DNA from: Noviherbaspirillum aerium
GTDB lineage: Bacteria; Pseudomonadota; Gammaproteobacteria; Burkholderiales; Burkholderiaceae_D
Assembly (NCBI RefSeq): GCF_008929045.1
Contig: NZ_VFAH01000006.1
Location: forward strand, 124,001 to 188,000
Direction: 5' to 3'
Length of the DNA stretch: 64,000 bases
A model generated the notes under the pieces. The model saw nothing but the letters and a program-made list of their open reading frames with translations. It had not been told where the DNA came from and did not search any database. Shown here piece by piece: positions 54,715 to 63,847 of this stretch. Within the stretch, counting starts at the first letter, position 1. Every line of letters begins with the position of its first letter. The position numbers and the translations under genes were made by a program.

Positions 54715-54950
54715 GCTATGCCTCTTATATCGGTATTGGCTATACAAGACTTCCAATATGTCCGCAAAAACGATCGATAATGATGACGGTTGGTTCAACG
54801 ACAGCCGGCAAGATCAAGCACCACGAGTTGAAAATTGTAACGAGTGGCGCTGAAGCTTGAAATTTATTTCTCTCGAACATAAAGACGATGAGCCAAGCGG
54901 TGTGACAGATCACGCCGATTCGCCGCGGATAACTTCTTGACGGCAGCAGG

Positions 54951-55238
54951 TCAGCTTAGCTTTTTTTCAACGTCAGACGCTTCAGTCTGCCCAAAAGCCT
55001 TGACCGTGGCAGGCGGAGCCCCGGTAATTTTCGGAACACATTCGGTACGAAACCATGTCATGGTGATCGGCTCGCCGGCAACCATGCGCTTGACAGCGGG
55101 AACCACTTGCTCGCCCACAAGCATGCCAAGCAGCCCCAGCAGGGCGATGACCGGTGGCGCAGGTGAACGAACATTGAGCAGGGAATAAATGATCCCGACC
55201 AACGCACCGGTAGCTAACGATATCAGATAGAGCTTCAT
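54951..55238 (-). CDS. XapX-domain small membrane protein
   Basis: 95 residues. Two hydrophobic segments (LISLATGALVGIIYSLLN and PPVIALLGLLGMLVGEQVVP) match the XapX domain (DUF1427), named for a protein near xanthosine genes but often found next to YcaC-type hydrolases and YtcJ amidohydrolases. The C-terminal ~40 residues form a soluble tail. Function unknown. It is co-directional with and 85 bp downstream of the hydrolase gene. Confidence 0.87.
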   Translation of the reverse strand: MKLYLISLATGALVGIIYSLLNVRSPAPPVIALLGLLGMLVGEQVVPAVKRMVAGEPITMTWFRTECVPKITGAPPATVKAFGQTEASDVEKKLS

Positions 55239-55323
55239 CGACGACTTCCTTTAGACGTGTTGACGCCTCGCCGAGGACCGCATTGCCGCTCCTTGGCGAG
55301 GCTATCCCGATACCCGAAGTAAA

Positions 55324-56007
55324 TTAACGTGCGGGAACCGGTGCCAGTGTTTCGTGGTTGGAAGCGCGCTGCGGTGCCTTATGCACCATGGTGTATGCAT
55401 AGTCGACACCCATGCCGTACGCGCCCGAATGCTCCCTGACGATATCCATCACTGCGTTATAGGTCTCCCTGTGAGCCCAGTCACGCTGCCACTCGAGCAG
55501 CACTTGCTGCCAGGTTACCGGTACCACGCCAGCCTGGATCATGCGCTGCATCGACATGTCATGGGCTTCCTTGGATGTACCGCCGGATGCATCCGCCACC
55601 ATATAGATCTCGTAACCGCCTTCAAGCATTGCGCACAGAGCGAAGGTGTTGTTGCAGACCTCTGTCCACAGCCCGGAGACAACCACTTTCTTGCGGCCGT
55701 TCCTTGCGAGCGCATCGCGCACCTTCTGGTCATCCCAGGAATTCATCGAGGTACGCTCGAGCAGGGGAGCATCCGGAAACACGTTCAGCAGTTCAGGATA
55801 GGTATGGCCGGAGAAGCTTTCGGTTTCGACGGTTGTGATCGTCGCCGGGATGCCGAACACCTTTGCAGCCTTCGCCAGGCCAACAGTATTGTTCTTGAGA
55901 ACCTGGCGGTCAATCGACTGAACACCGAAAGCCATCTGGGGCTGGTGATCAATGAAAATGATCTGGCTATTCTGGGGGGTCAGTACTTCCAATTTCGGAT
56001 TTGTCAT
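55324..56007 (-). CDS. Isochorismatase-superfamily hydrolase (YcaC-like)
   Basis: 227 residues. Asp20 (IFIDHQPQMAF) and Cys118 (SGLWTEVCNN) mark the cysteine hydrolase site. The lysine expected between them is not evident at PLLERTSMNSWDD, as in other YcaC relatives. YcaC proteins form octameric rings with unknown substrates. Divergent from the second amidohydrolase across a 325-bp gap with an operator-like dyad, and upstream of XapX, a recurrent trio. Confidence 0.9.
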   Translation of the reverse strand: MTNPKLEVLTPQNSQIIFIDHQPQMAFGVQSIDRQVLKNNTVGLAKAAKVFGIPATITTVETESFSGHTYPELLNVFPDAPLLERTSMNSWDDQKVRDALARNGRKKVVVSGLWTEVCNNTFALCAMLEGGYEIYMVADASGGTSKEAHDMSMQRMIQAGVVPVTWQQVLLEWQRDWAHRETYNAVMDIVREHSGAYGMGVDYAYTMVHKAPQRASNHETLAPVPAR

Positions 56008-56241
56008 GGTCGGCTCTTATGTGTTTGATGTTTGCAATGTCACGCTCAGCCTGCTCCTATCAACGTCGTTACTTGCTGGCTTCTCCGCAGGTTGGCGGAG
56101 TCATCGAAAGAAACGGTAGATCGCAGTGGCTTTAGCCAGAGGCTGGCAAGCGCATCGAGGACCGGTCAGCCAGTTGCGTCGTGTGGACGACGCCAGAACT
56201 TAAGGTCGGAGCGAATTCTAAGTCGCCGGACAATCGCTGCA

Positions 56242-56261
56242 TATTATCCAATCGGATAATA
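56242..56261. promoter_or_regulatory. 20-bp inverted repeat in the hydrolase/amidohydrolase divergent region
   Basis: Perfect 8-bp arms TATTATCC / GGATAATA around AATC, about 70 bp before the amidohydrolase GTG. Also fits the LysR T-N11-A pattern. No LysR or TetR gene is adjacent, so the regulator is unknown. The rest of 56008-56332 shows nothing recognised. Confidence 0.6.
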
Positions 56262-56332
56262 GACGACCTGAACTGGCGCTACGACAATGCTGCTACTTTG
56301 TGATTGCCAGGCCCGTCGATAGGAGTAATACA

Positions 56333-58195
56333 GTGAAATCTACCTTAATGCCCGATCTTATTTTGGTCAATGGCAAGTTTCGCACCCTGGATAGGCAGCG
56401 CCCCGTCGCCAGTGCCGTTGCCATTACCAATGGCAAGTTCTCCGAAGTCGGCGATACCGAAACCATCCTGCGAAACAGAAAAGGAAACACACCGGTCATC
56501 GATCTTGGCGGCCGAACCGTCATCCCGGGGCTGAATGATTCACATATCCACCTGATCCGCGGCGGCTTGAACTATAACCTCGAGCTGCGCTGGGAAGGCG
56601 TTCCCTCCCTTGCAGACGCACTACGCATGCTCAAGCGCCAGGCAGAAAGGACGCCGCACCCCCAATGGGTAAGGGTCGTCGGCGGGTGGTCGGAATTCCA
56701 GTTCGCCGAGCGACGCCTGCCGACGCTCGACGAAATCAATGCGGCCGCGCCCGATACGCCGGTCTTCATCCTGCATCTCTATGACCGCGCGTTGCTCAAC
56801 GCGGCTGCTCTCAGAGCGGTTGGCTATACCCGGGACACACCGAATCCTCCTGGCGGCGAAATCCAGCGCGACGCCGCCGGCAATCCGACCGGCATGCTGA
56901 TTGCGCGCCCCAATGCGATGATTCTCTACGCAACGCTGGCAAAAGGTCCGGCACTGCCGCGCGAGTATCAGGTCAACTCGACGCGCCAGTTCATGCGAGA
57001 ACTGAACCGCCTCGGCGTGACCAGCGTCATTGATGCCGGCGGCGGCTTCCAGAACTATCCGGATGACTATGCCGTCATTGACGAGCTGGCGCGTGCCGGA
57101 CAATTGACCCTGCGCGTCGCCTACAACCTGTTCACCCAGCGTAAAGGCGCGGAACTCGAAGATTTCCAGAAATGGACATCGATGATTCAACCCGGGCAGG
57201 GCGACGACTACCTCCGACACAATGGCGCCGGCGAAATGCTGGTCTTCTCGGCTGCCGACTTCGAGGATTTCCTTGAGCCGCGCCCGGACCTCTCCCCCGA
57301 CATGGAACCCGAACTCGAACGCGTCGTTCGCCACCTCGTGGAACATCGCTGGCCGTTCAGGCTGCACGCCACCTACGACGAATCGATCAGCCGCATGCTG
57401 GATGTGTTCGAGAAGGTCAACCGCGATATTCCGTTCGACGGACTGCACTGGATGTTCGACCATGCGGAGACCATTTCGGAACGCAACATTGAACGCGTGC
57501 GCGCCCTCGGCGGCGGGATCGCGATCCAGCACCGGATGGCATTCCAGGGCGAGTATTTCATTGACCGCTATGGATTCAATGCGGCAAGACACACGCCGCC
57601 GGTTGCAAAGATGCTGGAGATGGGAGTGCCCGTCGGTGGCGGCACCGACGCCACCCGCGTAGCAAGTTATAACCCGTGGACAGCACTGTATTGGCTGGTG
57701 TCGGGCTGCACGGTGGGCGGAACCCGCCTGTACGACGCGGCAGGCAAGCTGTCGCGGGACACGGCCCTGGAATTATGGACCGCCGGCAGCGCCTGGTTCT
57801 CCTCCGAGCAGGATAAAAAGGGAAGAATCAAGGAAGGCCAGCTGGCCGATCTGGCGGTGTTGTCGGCCGATTTCTTCTCGATACCCCAGGAAGACATCAA
57901 GTCGCTGGAGTCCCTCCTCACCGTGGTTGGCGGAAAGATCGTGCACGCCGACGGCGAGTTCTCGGCCCATGGTCCGGAACCCGTACCGGTCATGCCGGAA
58001 TGGTCGCCCGTTCGGGAAGTACCCGGACACTATCGCGCCGCGCCGCAAAGAAGCGCATCGCCGATGCCGCATTCCTGCGTTGGCGCGTGCGGCGTACACG
58101 GCCATGCGCACGACACGGCCAGGCGCTCCACGGTGCCCGTCACCAACTTCAGCGGCTTCTGGGGCACCCTTGGTTGCAGTTGCTTCTCCTTTTAA
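56333..58195 (+). CDS. YtcJ-type amidohydrolase, cytoplasmic paralogue with Cys/His-rich tail
   Basis: 620 residues from a GTG start with AGGAG seven bases upstream; an ATG at 56348 is possible. No signal peptide. Same fold as the protein at 44.2 kb: His71-x-His73 (LNDSHIHLIRGG), FRLHATYDE, FDHAETI and GGGTDATR. Stretches such as GVTSVIDAGGGFQNYPDDY are almost identical between the two. The tail again has CGVHGHAH and ends FWGTLGCSCFSF. The likely reason for the pair is use of one chemistry in two compartments (inference). It leads a run with DoxX and MFS genes. Confidence 0.88.
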   Translation: MKSTLMPDLILVNGKFRTLDRQRPVASAVAITNGKFSEVGDTETILRNRKGNTPVIDLGGRTVIPGLNDSHIHLIRGGLNYNLELRWEGVPSLADALRMLKRQAERTPHPQWVRVVGGWSEFQFAERRLPTLDEINAAAPDTPVFILHLYDRALLNAAALRAVGYTRDTPNPPGGEIQRDAAGNPTGMLIARPNAMILYATLAKGPALPREYQVNSTRQFMRELNRLGVTSVIDAGGGFQNYPDDYAVIDELARAGQLTLRVAYNLFTQRKGAELEDFQKWTSMIQPGQGDDYLRHNGAGEMLVFSAADFEDFLEPRPDLSPDMEPELERVVRHLVEHRWPFRLHATYDESISRMLDVFEKVNRDIPFDGLHWMFDHAETISERNIERVRALGGGIAIQHRMAFQGEYFIDRYGFNAARHTPPVAKMLEMGVPVGGGTDATRVASYNPWTALYWLVSGCTVGGTRLYDAAGKLSRDTALELWTAGSAWFSSEQDKKGRIKEGQLADLAVLSADFFSIPQEDIKSLESLLTVVGGKIVHADGEFSAHGPEPVPVMPEWSPVREVPGHYRAAPQRSASPMPHSCVGACGVHGHAHDTARRSTVPVTNFSGFWGTLGCSCFSF

Positions 58196-58204
58196 TACAC
58201 GCAT

Positions 58205-58651
58205 ATGAATCTCAAGACCACACACCCATCGCTGGCAGAAGCAGGTACGGATGCCGGCCTATTCTTTCTCCGCGTCGCCAGCAGTTTCATGCTGGCCTAT
58301 GTCCATGGCTGGCCCAAGGTCATGAACTATGCACACGAGCTGACGGTGATCGAAGACCCGTTTGGATTGGGTCCCCATTTCAGCTTGTGGAGCGCATTGA
58401 TCGCCGAAGTCCTCTGTCCGATCCTCATCGCGGCCGGATTTGCGACCCGCCTGGCATGCCTGCCGATCATTGCCGTACTTCTGGTATCCATGTTCGTCGT
58501 GCATCCCGCATGGACAATCGCTCAGGGTCAGTTCGGCTGGCTCCTGCTCATTATCTTCGTGGCGATCGCGCTCTGCGGTCCGGGACGGTTGAGTGTATCA
58601 CTGCTCTCCTCCTTGCCATCAGCGCAAGCACGGCAGCGTTTCGGCGCGTGA
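58205..58651 (+). CDS. DoxX-family membrane protein
   Basis: 148 residues with four hydrophobic segments. DAGLFFLRVASSFMLAYVHGWPKVMNY and LWSALIAEVLCPILIAAGFATRLACLPI are typical DoxX. Relatives take part in thiosulfate oxidation or in redox-stress complexes. Nine bases after the amidohydrolase stop, hence same operon. Confidence 0.85.
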   Translation: MNLKTTHPSLAEAGTDAGLFFLRVASSFMLAYVHGWPKVMNYAHELTVIEDPFGLGPHFSLWSALIAEVLCPILIAAGFATRLACLPIIAVLLVSMFVVHPAWTIAQGQFGWLLLIIFVAIALCGPGRLSVSLLSSLPSAQARQRFGA

Positions 58652-58690
58652 AATCCTTCAGCCCGGTAGCAAGCATTCAACAGGTGGAAC

Positions 58691-60325
58691 ATGAAACAAG
58701 CTGCAGAGACATCGGTTAGCCCGGCAGGGGCGACCGCCAAGGAAACATCGCCGGCAAAGGCGAACGCATCGGCGTGGAGTCCCTTGAGCCATCCCGTCTT
58801 TCGCATGGTGTGGATCGCGACGGTCGCATCCAATGTCGGCACATGGATGCACGACGTCGGCGCCAGCTGGATGATGACCTCGCTCAACCCCGATCCGTTG
58901 ATGATCGCGATGGTACAAGCCGCGGGCAGCCTGCCGATGTTCCTGTTCGCGTTGCCTTCAGGGGTACTCGCGGACATCGTCGATCGCCGCAAGTACATGC
59001 TGTTCGCGCAAGTATGGATGCTGGTGACCGCGGCCGCGCTCGGGGCGCTGGCTCTTGGCGGCCTGGTGACGCCCGGCGTGCTGTTGGGCACCACCTTCTT
59101 GCTCAGCATGGGCGCGGCGATGAGTGCCCCGGCGTTTCAGGCCATCGTGCCCGACCTGGTACCTAAATCGGACCTGCCCCAGGCGGTCGCGCTGAACTCC
59201 TTAGGCATCAACATCAGCCGGGCGATCGGCCCTGCCATCGGGGGTCTGGTACTGTCGTTCGCAGGACCGCCGGCAGTGTTCATGATCAATGCCGTGTCCG
59301 TTCTCGGCGTAATGTACACGCTCTATCGCTGGAAACCGACTGAGGTCAAGAAGCGGCTGCCTCCGGAACATTTTGTCCCTGCGATACGCACCGGAGTTCG
59401 TTACGTACGCTCCGCGCCGGTGCTGCGCATCGTACTTGCACGATCTGTCGCCTTCTTCCTCTTCGGAAGTGCCGGATGGGCATTGCTTCCGCTGGTGGCA
59501 AGGCAAGAGCTTGGCGTAGGCCCGGGCGGCTATGGCTTGCTGCTGACCAGCATCGGCCTGGGCGCGGTCGCCGGTGCCTTGTTCCTGCCAAAAATACGCG
59601 CGGCACTGGGCGCCGACAAGCTGGTCGTTGTATCGAGCCTGCTTTTCGCGTTGACCATGCTGGCCCAGGCCTACGTGCGTCATTTCTGGCTGCTTGCCGC
59701 ATGCCTCTTGTTCGCAGGTTTTTCCTGGATAGCGGTCTTGTCCACCCTCAATGTCGGCGCGCAGCGAAGCACGGCAAGCTGGGTCAAGGCACGCGCGCTG
59801 GCGGCATACCTTACCGTGTTCTATGGATCCATGACGGCAGGTAGCGCGCTTTGGGGACAAACCGCCTCGATGCTGGGAGTCACAGCGACTTTCGTCATCG
59901 CCGCCATCGGCATGGCGGTCGCATCGGCGGCGGTGCTACGCTGGCGCCTGGATACCTCCCCGACGCTGGACTTGAGCCCTGCGGAGCTGGTGTCGCTGTC
60001 GTCGACGGAAACCGACCATGACCGCGGTCCTGTCATGATCAGCGTCGAATACGAGATCGACCCTTCGGAGGCGGATGCTTTCAGGAAAGCAGCGCGGGAA
60101 CTGGAGCGGGTACGCAAACGCAGTGGCGCGCTTTCGTGGGGGCTCTATGAAGATAAGGAAAATCCCCGTTGCTACGTCGAGGTTTTCATCGTCGAATCCT
60201 GGCTTGAGCACCTTCGCCAGCATGAGCGTCATACAGTCAACGATCAGACCATCAAGGGCAGAGTCCATGCCTTCCATCGCGGTGCCGGAGCACCCGTGAT
60301 CAGGCATCTGATTGCCCCCAAATAG
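58691..60325 (+). CDS. MFS transporter (EntS-like) with C-terminal soluble domain
   Basis: 544 residues. Twelve-segment MFS part (about 35-415) of the transmembrane-effector/EntS group, opening HPVFRMVWIATVASNVGTWMHDVGASWMM. The last ~100 residues, MISVEYEIDPSEADAFRKAA.., form a ferredoxin-like (antibiotic-monooxygenase fold) domain fused after the membrane part; the combination is known in this MFS subfamily. Likely exporter of an organic compound. 39 bp after DoxX. Confidence 0.85.
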   Translation: MKQAAETSVSPAGATAKETSPAKANASAWSPLSHPVFRMVWIATVASNVGTWMHDVGASWMMTSLNPDPLMIAMVQAAGSLPMFLFALPSGVLADIVDRRKYMLFAQVWMLVTAAALGALALGGLVTPGVLLGTTFLLSMGAAMSAPAFQAIVPDLVPKSDLPQAVALNSLGINISRAIGPAIGGLVLSFAGPPAVFMINAVSVLGVMYTLYRWKPTEVKKRLPPEHFVPAIRTGVRYVRSAPVLRIVLARSVAFFLFGSAGWALLPLVARQELGVGPGGYGLLLTSIGLGAVAGALFLPKIRAALGADKLVVVSSLLFALTMLAQAYVRHFWLLAACLLFAGFSWIAVLSTLNVGAQRSTASWVKARALAAYLTVFYGSMTAGSALWGQTASMLGVTATFVIAAIGMAVASAAVLRWRLDTSPTLDLSPAELVSLSSTETDHDRGPVMISVEYEIDPSEADAFRKAARELERVRKRSGALSWGLYEDKENPRCYVEVFIVESWLEHLRQHERHTVNDQTIKGRVHAFHRGAGAPVIRHLIAPK

Positions 60326-60439
60326 ACGCTCGGCGATGTTTCGATGGAGTTAAGGGTCCTTGTCCCATGCGAACTGCCATGAACGACCCTGGCTGGGAAT
60401 CCAGGCGTTCTTCCTGCTTACTGATTCCGGAGACACGGC

Positions 60440-61183
60440 TTGGATCCGATGCTATCAAACGATTCGCTGCCTAGTGGCATGCATATTTTGCTGGTCGACG
60501 ATGATCCAGGCATACAAGAGCTGATTGCAGATTATCTCGGTGACAATGGTATCCGTGTCACCGGATTAGCTGGCGGCCGGGGAATCGATGATGTGCTTTC
60601 CAGAGGATGCATCGATCTCATCATCCTGGACCGCAAATTGCCGGGTGAAGACGGCCTGCACATAGCGAGCAAATTACGAGAGGTTTCGTCCATCCCTATT
60701 CTGATCCTGACAGGATTGAGGGAAGAGGCGGATCGAGTCATGGGTCTTGAACTCGGCGCCGACGATTATCTTACGAAACCCTTTTCTCCCCGGGAGCTGC
60801 TTGCACGAATTCGCGCTCTCGTGCGCCGCACGCGAGCACACGCATCGATCGCGAGCGAATTGTCCAAGATCCGTTATTACCGTTTCTCCGGCTGGGAAAT
60901 ATGTGTTCGCTTGCGCAGCGCGACACTGCCGAGTGGAGATCGGGTTTGTCTTACCAATGCGGAATTCAATCTGCTTGCCGCGTTTCTGGCCTCGCCCCAG
61001 CGCCTGTTGTCCCGTGACCAGCTTTTAACCAAGTCGAGGCTGCGCAATGATGAAGTGTACGACAGGTCTATTGACGTTCAGATTGCCAGATTGCGGAAAA
61101 AACTGGCATTCGATGCTTCCGTTATTCGCACTGAACGTGGTACCGGGTATATCTTCAACGTTCCCGTGGAGGTCGCATGTTGA
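60440..61183 (+). CDS. OmpR-family response regulator, first of a tandem pair
   Basis: 247 residues. Receiver: LLVDDDPGIQE, acceptor Asp in LILDRKLPGEDG, Thr in ILTGLRE and Lys in YLTKPFSPRELLARI. C-terminal winged helix: LTNAEFNLLAAFLASPQRLLSRDQLL..DRSIDVQIARLRKKL. Start TTG 60440 has GGAG seven bases upstream; ATG 60449 would be an alternative. About 60 % alike in appearance to the next gene. No histidine kinase lies nearby. Confidence 0.87.
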   Translation: MDPMLSNDSLPSGMHILLVDDDPGIQELIADYLGDNGIRVTGLAGGRGIDDVLSRGCIDLIILDRKLPGEDGLHIASKLREVSSIPILILTGLREEADRVMGLELGADDYLTKPFSPRELLARIRALVRRTRAHASIASELSKIRYYRFSGWEICVRLRSATLPSGDRVCLTNAEFNLLAAFLASPQRLLSRDQLLTKSRLRNDEVYDRSIDVQIARLRKKLAFDASVIRTERGTGYIFNVPVEVAC

Positions 61184-61320
61184 ATAGATCGCTATCCAGC
61201 CCGTGAATTCGCCGCAGGGAAGGCAGAGGCTTTTGAAAATGGAGACGCATGCACGCATTGCCTCTGCAACCTCGGTCCCGTTGCTGATTTTGCATTATTT
61301 TTAGATCATATGAGAAACAC

Positions 61321-62130
61321 ATGTCTGCAATAGCCACCGAATCTCGCAGGTATTTTCTGGACCAGAAGAGCTCGGTAGAGCCGCAACCGATTACCAGTCC
61401 CTATTCCGCCAAAACCCACGTCCTGGTAGTCGAGGATGACGACGGCATGCGGCAAATGATCACGGATTATCTCGTCGATAATGATATTTGCGTCACCGGT
61501 CTCAGTAACGGCACCGGCATCATGGAGGCACTGGCAGATAAAGCCATCGACCTGATCATCCTTGATGTCAAGCTGCCGGGACAGGACGGGATGCAGATCG
61601 CGCGCAGATTGCGCGAGGCATGTACGATTCCGATCATCATCGTCACAGGTCTGAAGGACGAAGCCGACCGTGTCATGGGATTGGAGCTCGGTGCCGACGA
61701 CTATCTCACCAAACCTTTTTCACCACGCGAATTACTGGCAAGAATCCGTGCCTTGCTTCGTCGAACCAAGGCCATGGAATCCATTTCCAACGGTCTTGCA
61801 AAAGTCCGCGGATACCGTTTTGGCGGACTGGAAGTCAGTGTGGGTCTTCGGCGCGCCACTTTTCCTGACGGTGCGACCGTGGACCTGACCAACAATGAAT
61901 TCAATCTGCTTCTGGCGTTCCTGTCTGCGCCTCAATGCGTTTTGACACGTGACGACCTTCTCAGCAAATCCCGTTTACACAACGATGAGGTCTATGATCG
62001 TGCAATCGACGTACAGATCGGACGACTGAGGAAGAAGCTTGCGGCTCCCGGGAGTGTCACGTCGCAGCTTATCAAGACGGAACGTGGCTCCGGTTATGTG
62101 CTGACTGTACCTGTCGACATCATTAGATAG
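61321..62130 (+). CDS. OmpR-family response regulator, second of a tandem pair
   Basis: 269 residues. LVVEDDDGMRQMITDYLVDNDICVTGLSNG, acceptor Asp in LILDVKLPGQDG, YLTKPFSPRELLARIRALLRRT, and a winged-helix output domain DLTNNEFNLLLAFLSAPQ..DRAIDVQIGRLRKKL. N-terminal extension of about 33 residues before the receiver is not found in the upstream paralogue. Probably arose by duplication; 137 bp separates them. Confidence 0.88.
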   Translation: MSAIATESRRYFLDQKSSVEPQPITSPYSAKTHVLVVEDDDGMRQMITDYLVDNDICVTGLSNGTGIMEALADKAIDLIILDVKLPGQDGMQIARRLREACTIPIIIVTGLKDEADRVMGLELGADDYLTKPFSPRELLARIRALLRRTKAMESISNGLAKVRGYRFGGLEVSVGLRRATFPDGATVDLTNNEFNLLLAFLSAPQCVLTRDDLLSKSRLHNDEVYDRAIDVQIGRLRKKLAAPGSVTSQLIKTERGSGYVLTVPVDIIR

Positions 62131-62286
62131 GCTGTGTACGTTGGCTTCGGGAGCCACCGGACAAGCTAGAGCGGTTTCACTCTGACCTGCCTGCTATCCC
62201 GGTCAGATTGCCGCCGGCACTGTGTTGTGACTCCTTCTCATGGCCTTGCCAAGTCGCCTCGTCACGCCTTATTCCAGCGGCAATCT

Positions 62287-62311
62287 GCCACGGCCCTGAC
62301 TAGGCCGTGGC
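62287..62311. terminator. Terminator hairpin between convergent regulator and catalase genes
   Basis: Perfect 9-bp stem GCCACGGCC / GGCCGTGGC with a 7-nt loop, directly abutting the catalase stop codon. No clear T-run on either side. Confidence 0.6.
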
Positions 62312-63829
62312 CTAGGCGAAGCTGGTGGCGTCGGCATTCAACTCGAAGCCGCTGTTCCTCACATAATGTGCGTGTACGCCCCGTTTTGTCAGGGCTGCGC
62401 ATACGCCTGCCGCGTACAACGGGTCGACCTTCTGGAAAAGGCCGAGTTGTCTATGCAGGATCTCTTCCGGCACCTGACTCAACGGACCCGCCAGATTGTC
62501 AAACAGGCGCTGCTTCTCCTGGGCGTCCATCAATCGGAACAGATTGCCTGCCTGCTGGTAATCATCTTCCTGGCCTCGCCCGTCGTAACGGCCGGCGTGG
62601 CCGATGAGAGGCAGGCCTGGCTCGCCATGCCCCAATCCTGACGGCGACGTGCCTCGGGCATGAACATTATGATAGTTCGCTCCGGCGCCGCCGTTGCTGC
62701 CTGCCATCGCTCCATCACGCTGAAAATTGTGAAACGGGCATCGGGGAGCATTGACCGGCAGGTGTTGATGATTAGTGCCAACGCGATACAGCTGCGCGTC
62801 GTGGTAAGCAAACAGCCGTCCCTGAAGCATCTTGTCAGGCGAATAGCCCATGCCCGGTACGACGTTGGCTGGAGAAAAAGCCGCCTGCTCTACCTCGGCA
62901 TGATAGTTGGCAGGATTGCGGTTGAGTTCGAGCAGGCCGACGCGCAATAGCGGGAAATCCGCGTGCGGCCAGACCTTCGTCAAATCGAACGGATTCCAGC
63001 CGGTGCGCGTTTCCCAATTTGCGAGCGCGGGTTCGGTAGCGATCTGGATGAAAACGTCCCATTGCGGATAATCGCCGCTTTCAATCGCGGAATAAAGGTC
63101 TCTCTGCGCATAATCCGGATCGTCGCCGCAAAGCCGCAGTGCGACTTCCTGGCTCAGGTTCTTGATTCCCTGCCGGGTTTTCAGATGCCACTTCACGTAG
63201 AAGCGCTCCCCGGTATGATTGATCAGGCTATAGGTATGGCTGCCGAACCCGTCCATGTGCCGATAGCCGTCCGGAATGCCGCGGTCCCCAAACAGCATCG
63301 TGACCTGGTGCAGACTCTCCGGCGCCTTGCTCCAGAAATCGAACATCATCGTGGGCGACTTGAGGTTGGTTCCGGGGTCGCGCTTTTGCGTGTGGACGAA
63401 GTCCGGAAACTTGACCGGATCCTTGATGAAGAACACCGGCGTGTTATTACCCACCAGATCCCAGTTGCCTTCCTCCGTGTAAAACTTGACCGCGAATCCC
63501 CGCGGGTCGCGAACGGTGTCCGCACTGCCCCGCTCGCCGCCCACGGTGGAAAATCGTACAAAGGTCTCCGTCTTTTTGCCCACCTCGTTAAACAGCTTTG
63601 CTTTGGTATATGGCGACAGTGACTGGGTCACGGTGAACGTTCCATACGCTCCCGATCCTTTTGCATGCACCACACGCTCTGGAATACGCTCGCGATTGAA
63701 ATGCTGAAGCTTTTCGACGAGATGGAAGTCCTGCAGCAGCAGCGGACCGCGCCTGCCGGCGCTCAGCGAGTTCTGATCATCGGCCACCGGAATACCGGAC
63801 GCAGTTGACAACGGAGACTTTGTAATCAT
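62312..63829 (-). CDS. Monofunctional haem catalase (small-subunit, clade 3 type)
   Basis: 505 residues. Distal His region RVVHAKGSGAYGTF, Asn in VGNNTPVFFI, and proximal Tyr in GRLFAYHDAQLYRVG, all intact; NADPH-clade features HQHLPVN. Decomposes H2O2 in the cytoplasm. No peroxide-sensor gene or clear operator adjacent. It is 18 bp downstream of the chloroperoxidase-like gene, hence probably same transcript. Confidence 0.93.
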   Translation of the reverse strand: MITKSPLSTASGIPVADDQNSLSAGRRGPLLLQDFHLVEKLQHFNRERIPERVVHAKGSGAYGTFTVTQSLSPYTKAKLFNEVGKKTETFVRFSTVGGERGSADTVRDPRGFAVKFYTEEGNWDLVGNNTPVFFIKDPVKFPDFVHTQKRDPGTNLKSPTMMFDFWSKAPESLHQVTMLFGDRGIPDGYRHMDGFGSHTYSLINHTGERFYVKWHLKTRQGIKNLSQEVALRLCGDDPDYAQRDLYSAIESGDYPQWDVFIQIATEPALANWETRTGWNPFDLTKVWPHADFPLLRVGLLELNRNPANYHAEVEQAAFSPANVVPGMGYSPDKMLQGRLFAYHDAQLYRVGTNHQHLPVNAPRCPFHNFQRDGAMAGSNGGAGANYHNVHARGTSPSGLGHGEPGLPLIGHAGRYDGRGQEDDYQQAGNLFRLMDAQEKQRLFDNLAGPLSQVPEEILHRQLGLFQKVDPLYAAGVCAALTKRGVHAHYVRNSGFELNADATSFA

Positions 63830-63847
63830 GGAAATACGCCTTTAAAG

